A stretch of 8,953 nt of DNA from Promethearchaeia archaeon (GTDB lineage: Archaea > Asgardarchaeota > Lokiarchaeia > Sigyniarchaeales > SOKP01): NCBI GenBank assembly GCA_029856445.1, contig JAHQWY010000138.1:1-8953 (forward strand), read 5' to 3'. This document shows positions 1-6,712 of this stretch, in pieces (position 1 is the stretch's first letter; each line of letters starts with the position of its first letter). Position numbers and translations under genes: made by a program. Under the pieces are notes generated by a model. That model worked only from the letters and a program-made list of their open reading frames with translations. It was not told where the DNA came from and made no database searches.

Positions 1-1255
1 CTAATGGTTTATGAAAATCTATTTGCTCCATCGCATAACAGGTAAGATCTCCCGCGTCAATTATTAATATACCATCCTCATCAATATATTCAAGAACGTC
101 TTTGACTAATCTTTGAGGGATGATGGGAATTTTGTCTCTTGAAGCCTTTTTATTATTAGTTTCAATCCCTCGCTGCCTATTTTCATAAATTTTGTCCAAC
201 CATTCTCTTTTTTCAATTTTCTTTGTTTTCTTTATCTCTTCAAGGATCTGGTTCATAAACATTTTGCAGTCGGCAACAATCCCTAATGTTATGGGTTTCG
301 CTCTTCCAATGATAGTAGGGTCAATATCGACTTGTATTAGTTTTTGTGAGTCTTTCCAGAATGGTTCTTCACCATGTCCTAATACATGCGAAAATCTAAC
401 ACCTAGTGCTAAAATCACATCTGCCTCTAATGTTACTGAAACAGCAGGTCCTCCTAGTGATCCCCCTACTAAACATTTGGATTTATTTGTAATTGTACCA
501 AGTCCCATTATCGATGTAACAACCGGGATTTGTAAATATTCAGCAAACTCTGTTAATTCGTTCCAAGCACCTGACCTTGAAACCCCTCCACCTGATAGTA
601 TTAATGGTTTTTCAGCATTTAGTAAGAGATTTAAAGCTTCTTTTATTAATTCATCATTCACAGCTGGTTTCCCAATAGCCCGATATCTATCAGAAGATAA
701 TATTGTTAATTTCGTTTCATCAATTTCATCAAGAAATGCATCTTCAAAAATCTCTAAAAATACAGGTCTAGGGCGACCGCTAGTTGCTTCCCGAAATACC
801 TTTCGAACTGCATCGGGTATTTCTTCAATTTTACGAATACTTTTTTGATATTTTGTAATAGGTTTAAACAGAGTCATTTGATCAAGATTTCCTTGTAGAG
901 TTTGATGATCTTCAAACCTACTATTTACTTGGGGTACTAATGCAATAACAGGTATACTATCAGCCCACGCCGCTCCAACTCCAGGAACTAAATGTGTTGC
1001 CCCAGGACCTACAGTTCCGAAACAAACACCAGGAGTGTTAGTGAGCCTTGCCCAAGCATCAGCGGCATGAGCTGCTGCTTGTTCATGTCTGAATAAAATA
1101 GTACTTATACCTTGTTCTTTTCCCCATCGATAAATAGCATCATATGTAGTAAGGAGTTGCCCACCAGGGATACCAAACATATATTTAACATTTTCTTGTA
1201 GAAGACATTTTATTAAAACGTCTCCACCATTCAACTTTTTCTTTTCTTCTGTCAA
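1..1255 (-). CDS. ThDP-dependent acetolactate-synthase-like enzyme, copy D (3' end cut by window edge)
   Basis: Fourth member of the tandem ThDP-enzyme array. 418 codons are visible, open to the left edge, so the C-terminal part carrying GDG...NN lies outside. The N-terminal pyrimidine-binding domain (about residues 8-180) has the FRHEQ motif with the cofactor-activating Glu at residue 58, and GPGATH; the central TPP_enzyme_M-type domain (about 195-345) begins with SGGGVSR. I choose the TTG at 1255-1253 as start because a GGTGA ribosome site lies just upstream, at the spacing seen for A and B; an in-frame GTG at 1264-1262 overlaps that site and is the alternative. The segment after the central domain reads IDAGD where A, B and C read IDGGN. 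Copy D shares many positions with B (for example RAIGKPAV, LNLLLNA, GIVADCK). It starts 37 bp after the C stop, so C and D are probably co-transcribed. The family assignment is firm; the reaction is unknown. Confidence 0.9.
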   Translation of the reverse strand, partial: MTEEKKKLNGGDVLIKCLLQENVKYMFGIPGGQLLTTYDAIYRWGKEQGISTILFRHEQAAAHAADAWARLTNTPGVCFGTVGPGATHLVPGVGAAWADSIPVIALVPQVNSRFEDHQTLQGNLDQMTLFKPITKYQKSIRKIEEIPDAVRKVFREATSGRPRPVFLEIFEDAFLDEIDETKLTILSSDRYRAIGKPAVNDELIKEALNLLLNAEKPLILSGGGVSRSGAWNELTEFAEYLQIPVVTSIMGLGTITNKSKCLVGGSLGGPAVSVTLEADVILALGVRFSHVLGHGEEPFWKDSQKLIQVDIDPTIIGRAKPITLGIVADCKMFMNQILEEIKKTKKIEKREWLDKIYENRQRGIETNNKKASRDKIPIIPQRLVKDVLEYIDEDGILIIDAGDLTCYAMEQIDFHKPL

Positions 1256-1260
1256 TATTT

Positions 1261-1266
1261 TCACCT
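1261..1266 (-). promoter_or_regulatory. Ribosome binding site of copy D (AGGTGA)
   Basis: On the minus strand AGGTGA precedes TTG (1255-1253) by five bases. It is complementary to the 3' end of 16S rRNA and matches the sites of A and B in place and sequence, which is why TTG rather than the overlapping GTG is taken as the start. Confidence 0.6.
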
Positions 1267-1292
1267 AATTTAACAATTTGTTTTTCTATTAA

Positions 1293-3008
1293 TTATCTAA
1301 AATATATACCCAATGAAAATAATAACATAAGAACATCAGGGGTAGAATATTTTATTTTAACATCTAATACTGCAGGTTTACCTGAGTTCTTAGCTCTATT
1401 AAGAGCAGGGGTAATTTCATTTGGATCAGTTATTACTTCTCCATAGCATCCAAATCCTTCAGCACATTTTGCAAAATCAAATTCTGGAAAATCTACATCT
1501 ATATAACGCTGTTGATAACCATATTGTTGTCCGACTTTAATCATCCCCCATGCACTGTTATTCCCAATGACATAAATTAGATTTTTCAGTCCAAGTCTTA
1601 CAGCAGTTTCAAGATCATTGACATTTATCATAAAGGCCCCATCACCAGATATTGAAATTACTTGTTTGTCCGGTTTTGCTAATTTAGCTGCAATGCCATA
1701 AGGTACAGATACACCAAGATGCCCCATTCCAATTGCTTGAAGAGATGAGAGAGGTTTCCTAGGCTTATAGAAATCTATTTGCTCTAAAGCATAAAAAGCA
1801 ATATTACCGCCATCAACAATTAAAATTGCATCTTCATCCATAAATTGAAATACATCTTTTATCATTCTTTGCGGATCTATAGGTATCTCATTACTTGAGG
1901 ATACATTAATTTTTGATTCAACAGCACTTTTCCTACTCTTAGCTAGATTCTCCATCCATTCTCTTTTTTCGACTTTTTTAGTTTTCTTTACCTCTTCAAG
2001 AAGTTGTTGCAGAAAAATTTTGCAATCTCCTTCAATACCAAGTGTAATTGCTTTAGCACGACCGATTATTGTAGGATCAATATCAACTTGTACCATCTTT
2101 TGGGATTTACTCCAAGTCGGTGATTTACCATGCCCCATGGAAAATCCAAATTTGACACCAAGAGCTAAGACCATATCTGACTGACTAGTTGCCTGAAAAA
2201 TAGCATTATTCATTGCGACTCCAAGAAAGCATTTTGAATCAGAGGAAACTGTTCCTGTACCCATAACTGTAGTTATCACAGGGATCTGTAAATATTCTAC
2301 TATTTCCCGTAGCTCATCCCATCCCCCTGCCCGTGAAACACCTCCCCCTGACACAATTAAAGGTTTTTCCGCATTTAATAATAGATCTAATGATTTACGG
2401 ATTAATTCTTTAGGAATTGCTGGTTTATTTATTGCTCTATATTGTTGGGCTGTCAAAATTTGAACTTCTTCTTCCTTAACTTGCTTAACTAGAGCATCTG
2501 GGAAGATTTCTAATAATACAGGTTGAGGTCGCCCTCCTGTTGCTTCTCGAAATATTTTATGAACTGCGTCAGGAATCTTATTTAATTCTCTTATGCTTTT
2601 TTGGTATTTTGTTATAGGTTTAAATAATGCTACTTGATCGAGCATTCCTTGTAATGTAAAAGTGTCTTCTAGATCAATATCTACTTGAGGCACAATTGCT
2701 ATAACAGGAATATTATCGGCCCATGCCGCTCCAACTCCTGGTACGAGATGTGTTGCTCCAGGACCAACAGTACCAAAACAAACTCCTGGCATGTTAGTTA
2801 ATCTTGCCCATGCATCAGCAGCATGTGCAGCTGCCTGCTCATGACGAAACATTACAGTATCAATTCCTTTTTCTCTACCCCATCGATACACAGCATCATA
2901 CATGCTTAATAATTGTCCACCAGGGATACCGAACATATATTTAACATTTTCCTCCAAAAGGCATTTAATTAGAACATCGCCACCATTTATTTTTTTACCA
3001 CTTGACAT
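1293..3008 (-). CDS. ThDP-dependent acetolactate-synthase-like enzyme, copy C
   Basis: Complete 571-residue ThDP enzyme with the three-domain layout of acetolactate synthase large subunits and relatives: pyrimidine-binding domain (about 5-180) with FRHEQ and catalytic Glu57; central domain (about 195-345) opening with SGGGVSR; pyrophosphate domain (about 375-555) with GDG at 455-457 and NN at 483-484. Gln120 sits where acetolactate synthase has its active-site Gln. In the family motif GMVRQWQ the Trp that favours 2-ketobutyrate is replaced by Gly493, so ordinary acetolactate synthase activity is doubtful. It aligns with copy A without gaps over about 555 residues and shares KPAIPK, MIKD and YALEQIDFYKPRKP-type segments with it, so C and A form one subtype. 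Its last ~14 residues (after STPD) are hydrophobic and unlike the tail of A. No signal peptide or membrane helix is evident; probably cytosolic. It follows a 224-bp gap and probably starts a transcript with D. Substrate unknown. Confidence 0.93.
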   Translation of the reverse strand: MSSGKKINGGDVLIKCLLEENVKYMFGIPGGQLLSMYDAVYRWGREKGIDTVMFRHEQAAAHAADAWARLTNMPGVCFGTVGPGATHLVPGVGAAWADNIPVIAIVPQVDIDLEDTFTLQGMLDQVALFKPITKYQKSIRELNKIPDAVHKIFREATGGRPQPVLLEIFPDALVKQVKEEEVQILTAQQYRAINKPAIPKELIRKSLDLLLNAEKPLIVSGGGVSRAGGWDELREIVEYLQIPVITTVMGTGTVSSDSKCFLGVAMNNAIFQATSQSDMVLALGVKFGFSMGHGKSPTWSKSQKMVQVDIDPTIIGRAKAITLGIEGDCKIFLQQLLEEVKKTKKVEKREWMENLAKSRKSAVESKINVSSSNEIPIDPQRMIKDVFQFMDEDAILIVDGGNIAFYALEQIDFYKPRKPLSSLQAIGMGHLGVSVPYGIAAKLAKPDKQVISISGDGAFMINVNDLETAVRLGLKNLIYVIGNNSAWGMIKVGQQYGYQQRYIDVDFPEFDFAKCAEGFGCYGEVITDPNEITPALNRAKNSGKPAVLDVKIKYSTPDVLMLLFSLGIYFR

Positions 3009-3015
3009 TCTTTTT

Positions 3016-3022
3016 TCATCTC
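3016..3022 (-). promoter_or_regulatory. Ribosome binding site of copy C (GAGATGA)
   Basis: GAGATGA on the minus strand lies seven bases before the ATG at 3008-3006 and differs in one base from the ideal GAGGTGA. It supports this ATG. It differs from the sites of A, B and D, fitting a separately evolved leader. Confidence 0.5.
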
Positions 3023-3060
3023 AAAAAGATAATGAATTTGATATAAATCTCGATTTGAAT

Positions 3061-3075
3061 ATTTATATAATTATC
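3061..3075 (-). promoter_or_regulatory. Candidate archaeal promoter (BRE + TATA box) for copies C and D
   Basis: Read on the minus strand, GATAATT (3075-3069) fits an archaeal BRE-like RNWAANY pattern and runs directly into ATATAAAT (3068-3061), a TATA-box-like sequence. A start of transcription about 25 bp downstream (near 3040) would give a leader of about 30 nt that includes the ribosome site of C. A second weaker TATA-like stretch lies at 3041-3047 but would leave little leader. AT-richness makes chance matches common. Confidence 0.35.
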
Positions 3076-3174
3076 TAATCAACAAATAATTAAAAAATTG
3101 TGATTTTAATGAAATGGAATGAAATTTTATAAGCTCATTATAAACTTATCACTATTTTTCATCAGAAATGGAAG

Positions 3175-3182
3175 AAAAAAAA
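3175..3182 (-). terminator. T-run, probable archaeal terminator after copy B
   Basis: Eight consecutive T on the minus strand, flanked by more T-rich sequence, lie about 50 bp past the stop of B. Archaeal RNA polymerase can terminate at such runs without a hairpin. Its position between B and C suggests the A-B transcript ends here. Confidence 0.4.
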
Positions 3183-3232
3183 TAAGCTTCACTATCATCC
3201 GTGACTAGATAAATGCCACGAATAAATGATTA

Positions 3233-4891
3233 TTATTTAATTTTTACATCAATGACAGCAGGTTTGTTTGAGTTTTTAGCCCGTTCAAGGGCATTTTTAA
3301 TTTCATTAGGATTAGATATAGATTCACCATAACATCCAAATGACTCAGCACATTTTCCATAATCAAATTCGGGTAGATCCACATCGATATATCGCTTACC
3401 AAATGCAAATTGTTGCCCTGTTTTAATCATACCCCATGCACTGTTATTTGCTACTACATAAATCAAGTTTTTAAGACCCAAACGTACTGCGGTTTCTAAA
3501 TCTTGTACATTTATCATGAAGCTACCATCCCCTGAAATCGTTACTACTTGTTTTTCTGGTTTTGCCAACTTAGCACCTATACCCCATGGCACTGAAGTTC
3601 CTAAGTGTCCCATACCTGTAGATTGAAGTGTTGATAATGGTTTCCTGTCCTTGTATAAATGAAGTTGTCTAAAAGCACTTCCTGTAATGTTTCCCCCATC
3701 TATTATTAATATGGCATCTTCATCAATAAACTCAAGAACTTCTTTTACCATCCTGTCTGGGGTGATTGGTATACTGTCATTTGAAGCTATTTTCTTCATC
3801 GTCACCTCATTTTGATTTTTGGATTTAATTAGTTTTTCTAACCATTCTCTTGTCTCAATTCTCTCCGAATCCTTTACTTCCTGAAGGATTTGAGTTAAAA
3901 ATGATTTGCAATCAGCTACAATTCCTATGGTAACTGGTTTATTTCGTCCAATCATACCAGGATCAATATCAACCTGAATTAGTGTTTGTGAATCACTCCA
4001 CGCTGGTTCTGCACCATGTCCCATTACAAAAGAAAATTTATTACCAAGACTTAGAACTACATCGGCTTCACGTCCCATTGACCTATCTGCTCCTATCGAT
4101 ATACCTAAATGGCATTTTGATTGATTTGAGATTGTACCAAGACCTGAAATGGTAGTTATGACAGGGATTTGCAAGTATTCTGCAAATTCTTGTAACTCAT
4201 TCCATGCTTCAGCTCGAGCAACTCCTCCACCTGAGATAATTAGAGGTTTCTTTGCGTTCAACAGTAAATTGAGTGAATCCTTAATTAATTGATTATCAAC
4301 TGCAGGTTTTCCAATTGCCCGATATTGATTTTTTGTAAGAATTGAGACCTTTTCTTCATCAATCTCTGCAATTAACGCATCTTCTTGCAATTCTAATAAG
4401 ACAGGTCTAGGACGTCCCCCAGTAGCTTCTCGAAAAGATTTACGTACAGCATCAGGAATTTCTTCTATCTTGTGGACACCTTTCTGATATTTAGTTATGG
4501 GTTTGTACATTGTTATTTGATCCAATCCAGATTGATACATGAATCTATCAATATCTCTACTATGCATTTGCGCTACTAATGTGATAACAGGAATATTATC
4601 ACTCCAAGCGGCTGCTACTCCTGGTAGCAAGTGAGTTGTGCCGGGACCAACGGTTCCCATGCAAACTCCTGGGGTATTAGTAACTCTAGCCCATGCATCG
4701 GCTGCGTGAGCTGCAGCTTGCTCATGCCTAAACATAACAGTATCAATTCCTTTTTCACGGCCCCATCTGTAAACAGCATCATAAATCGTTAAAAGTTGAC
4801 CACCTACTATCCCAAAGATATACTTAACATTTTCTTCTAAAAGGCATTTGACTAAAACGTCTCCACCCCTAATTTTTTTACCATTTGTCAT
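3233..4891 (-). CDS. ThDP-dependent acetolactate-synthase-like enzyme, copy B
   Basis: Complete ThDP enzyme of 552 residues from the ATG at 4891-4889. That start is chosen because GGTGAT sits four bases upstream; in-frame GTG (4900-4898) and ATG (4903-4901) would add three or four residues and overlap the ribosome site. Catalytic Glu57 lies in FRHEQ, Gln120 in MYQ, the central domain opens with SGGGVAR, and GDG (454-456) and NN (482-483) bind the diphosphate and metal. Active-site surroundings differ from A and C: AQMHSRDIDRF replaces PQVDID...F near residues 107-117, GTTHLLPG replaces GATHLVPG, and SAFRQLHLYKD replaces YAIEQIDFYKP. The acetolactate-synthase specificity Trp is Gly492. The protein ends right after DVKIK, some 17 residues before A and C. 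It follows A by 31 bp and is probably co-transcribed with it. Substrate is unknown; a different substrate from A, or a heteromer with A, are both possible. Confidence 0.93.
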   Translation of the reverse strand: MTNGKKIRGGDVLVKCLLEENVKYIFGIVGGQLLTIYDAVYRWGREKGIDTVMFRHEQAAAHAADAWARVTNTPGVCMGTVGPGTTHLLPGVAAAWSDNIPVITLVAQMHSRDIDRFMYQSGLDQITMYKPITKYQKGVHKIEEIPDAVRKSFREATGGRPRPVLLELQEDALIAEIDEEKVSILTKNQYRAIGKPAVDNQLIKDSLNLLLNAKKPLIISGGGVARAEAWNELQEFAEYLQIPVITTISGLGTISNQSKCHLGISIGADRSMGREADVVLSLGNKFSFVMGHGAEPAWSDSQTLIQVDIDPGMIGRNKPVTIGIVADCKSFLTQILQEVKDSERIETREWLEKLIKSKNQNEVTMKKIASNDSIPITPDRMVKEVLEFIDEDAILIIDGGNITGSAFRQLHLYKDRKPLSTLQSTGMGHLGTSVPWGIGAKLAKPEKQVVTISGDGSFMINVQDLETAVRLGLKNLIYVVANNSAWGMIKTGQQFAFGKRYIDVDLPEFDYGKCAESFGCYGESISNPNEIKNALERAKNSNKPAVIDVKIK

Positions 4892-4895
4892 TATT

Positions 4896-4901
4896 ATCAC
4901 C
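4896..4901 (-). promoter_or_regulatory. Ribosome binding site of copy B (GGTGAT)
   Basis: GGTGAT on the minus strand ends four bases before the ATG at 4891. It is a perfect match to the 16S rRNA 3'-end complement and decides between three in-frame start candidates. The bases around it closely match those before copy A. Confidence 0.65.
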
Positions 4902-4922
4902 ATAAAATAAGAAATTGATTAC

Positions 4923-6632
4923 TTACAAACCTCCCCTTGCAGCTGCTAACTTCATAAATTCAGGAGTATCATATTTGATTTTTATATCTACTACTGCTGG
5001 TTTACCTGCATTTTTAGCTCTATTAAGAGCAGGAGTAATTTCATTTGGATCAGATACAACCTCCCCATAACAACCGAAAGCTTCGGCGCAACGACCAAAA
5101 TCAAAATCAGGAAATTCAACATCTATATAACGTTTTTGATATCTAAATTCTTGTTCAGTTTTTATCATTCCCCAGGCACTATTATTCCCAACTATATATA
5201 TAAGATTTTTTAAACCAAGTCTTGATGCAGTTTCTAAATCGTGTATATTAATCATAAAGCTTCCATCACCAGAAATTGAAATCACTTGTTTTTCTGGTTT
5301 GGCTAGCTTAGCTCCTATACCATAAGGGACAGAAGTTCCAAGATGTCCCATTCCGATTGCTTGAAGAGTTGAAAGTGGTTTTCTTGGCTTATAGAAATCA
5401 ATTTGCTCAATAGCATAAACTGCGAGATTACCACCGTCAATTATTAAAATAGCGTCATCATCCATAAATTCATAGATATCCTTAATCATTCTTTCAGGTT
5501 TTATTGGAATTTCATCACTGTCTGCGACTTTGCTTCTTGATTTAATAATACTTTTTCTATTATTAGTTAGAGAATCTAACCACGGTCTCTTTTCAACTTT
5601 CGGGATTTTTTTAGCTTCTTCAAGTATTTGTTCTAAAAATAATTTACAATCACCTATAATACCTAAGGTAATTGGCTTATTACGACCAATAATGGTTGGA
5701 TCTATATCAACATGAATTAATTTTTGTGATTTATTCCAGATGGGAGGTTTCCCATAACCTAATGTAAAAGAGAATTTGCAACCCAGAGCTAAAACTACAT
5801 CTGCTTGACTAGCTGCGAAAAAACTTGACATACTTATTGAAGACCCAAGAAAGGCCTCAGAAGTGTTTGGAATCGTCCCAATTCCAGTTAAAGAAGTAAT
5901 CACTGGTATTTTAAGATATTCAGCAAATTCTTGTAATTCATTCCATCCTCCTGAACGTGAAACACCTCCTCCTGATATAATTAAAGGTTTCTCGGCTTTT
6001 AATAATAAATCTAGTGACTCGTTAATTGAATCTTTTGGAATAGCAGGCTTAGATAGAGCCCTATATTGTTCTGTTGGTAAAATTGGAACCTCTTCTTCAT
6101 TAGCTTTTTCATAAAAAGCGTCGTGGTATATTTCTAGTAATACAGGTCGAGGACGACCACCTGTAGCCTCTCTAAATACTTTATGAACTGCATCAGGAAT
6201 TTCTTCTAATTTGCGAACAGTTTTTTGATATTTAGTAATTGGTTTAAATAAGGAAACTTGATCAAGATTTCCCTGCAATGCAAAACTATCAGCAACATCA
6301 ATATCAACTTGAGGAACTATTGCGACAACAGGAATATTATCGCTCCACGCTGCTCCTATACCTGGAACGAGGTGTGTCGCTCCTGGACCAACTGTCCCAA
6401 AACATATTCCTGGAGTATTAGTAATTCTTGCCCATGCATCCGCAGCATGAGCTGCAGCTTGTTCGTGACGAAACATTACAGTCTGTATCCCCTTTTCTCT
6501 ACCCCATCGATAAACAGCATCATACATTCTTAATAATTGTCCACCCACGATACCAAATAGATATTTAACATTTTCTTCTAAAAGGCATTTAACTAAAACA
6601 TCTCCACCATAAATTTTTTTGCCATTTGTCAT
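4923..6632 (-). CDS. ThDP-dependent acetolactate-synthase-like enzyme, copy A
   Basis: First of the four tandem ThDP enzymes in transcription order; 569 residues from the ATG at 6632-6630, picked because a GTGAT ribosome site lies four bases upstream (an in-frame GTG at 6641 overlaps that site). N-terminal domain (about 5-180) carries FRHEQ with Glu57, which protonates the cofactor in this superfamily, plus GPGATH (83-88) and Gln120. The central Rossmann-like domain (about 195-345) starts with SGGGVSR; the C-terminal domain has IDGGN (398-402), GDG (455-457) and NN (483-484). Length and layout match acetolactate synthase large subunits, but GMIKTEQ puts Glu493 where those enzymes have the substrate-selecting Trp, and no small subunit gene is adjacent. 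It closely matches copy C without gaps. The C-terminus ends in a short tail TPEFMKLAAARGG absent from B. Probably a cytosolic 2-oxo-acid decarboxylase or carboligase; the exact reaction cannot be read from sequence. Confidence 0.93.
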   Translation of the reverse strand: MTNGKKIYGGDVLVKCLLEENVKYLFGIVGGQLLRMYDAVYRWGREKGIQTVMFRHEQAAAHAADAWARITNTPGICFGTVGPGATHLVPGIGAAWSDNIPVVAIVPQVDIDVADSFALQGNLDQVSLFKPITKYQKTVRKLEEIPDAVHKVFREATGGRPRPVLLEIYHDAFYEKANEEEVPILPTEQYRALSKPAIPKDSINESLDLLLKAEKPLIISGGGVSRSGGWNELQEFAEYLKIPVITSLTGIGTIPNTSEAFLGSSISMSSFFAASQADVVLALGCKFSFTLGYGKPPIWNKSQKLIHVDIDPTIIGRNKPITLGIIGDCKLFLEQILEEAKKIPKVEKRPWLDSLTNNRKSIIKSRSKVADSDEIPIKPERMIKDIYEFMDDDAILIIDGGNLAVYAIEQIDFYKPRKPLSTLQAIGMGHLGTSVPYGIGAKLAKPEKQVISISGDGSFMINIHDLETASRLGLKNLIYIVGNNSAWGMIKTEQEFRYQKRYIDVEFPDFDFGRCAEAFGCYGEVVSDPNEITPALNRAKNAGKPAVVDIKIKYDTPEFMKLAAARGGL

Positions 6633-6636
6633 TATA

Positions 6637-6641
6637 ATCAC
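6637..6641 (-). promoter_or_regulatory. Ribosome binding site of copy A (GTGAT)
   Basis: GTGAT on the minus strand ends four bases before the ATG at 6632, the same arrangement as at copy B, and supports that ATG over the overlapping GTG. Confidence 0.55.
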
Positions 6642-6712
6642 TATATCTACAAAATTTAATTATAGAAATTAATCTCAATTTTAAAATTTAAGCAATTAAA
6701 TAGAAAATATAT

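Larger units (their letters stand above)
3009..3232 (-). other. 224-bp intergenic region splitting the ThDP array into A-B and C-D
   Basis: This is the longest gene-free stretch in the window, compared with 31-37 bp inside each pair. I see an eight-T run shortly after the stop of B, a BRE/TATA candidate and the ribosome site of C. I see no convincing hairpin, small ORF or RNA gene in it. Confidence 0.7.

Noticed and set aside
192..848. Plus-strand open frame of 218 codons
   Set aside because: It lies wholly antisense to copy D, whose protein matches its paralogues throughout; the plus-strand translation shows no family features.
1293..1350. Frameshift at the 3' end of copy C
   Set aside because: An alternative frame I read through the tail does not restore the A-like ending, so divergence is simpler.
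3009..3232. Riboswitch (such as a thiamine-diphosphate element) or small RNA before copy C
   Set aside because: I see no CTGAGA-type core motif or convincing paired stems, and the sequence is too AT-rich to infer structure by eye.
5530..6533. Three short plus-strand open frames (5530-5715, 5863-6114, 6258-6533)
   Set aside because: All lie antisense within copy A and have unnatural composition for proteins; they are shadows.
1..6632. Assembly artefact duplicating one ThDP gene
   Set aside because: The copies differ at many amino-acid and synonymous positions, with distinct tails and leaders, so they cannot be the same sequence repeated.
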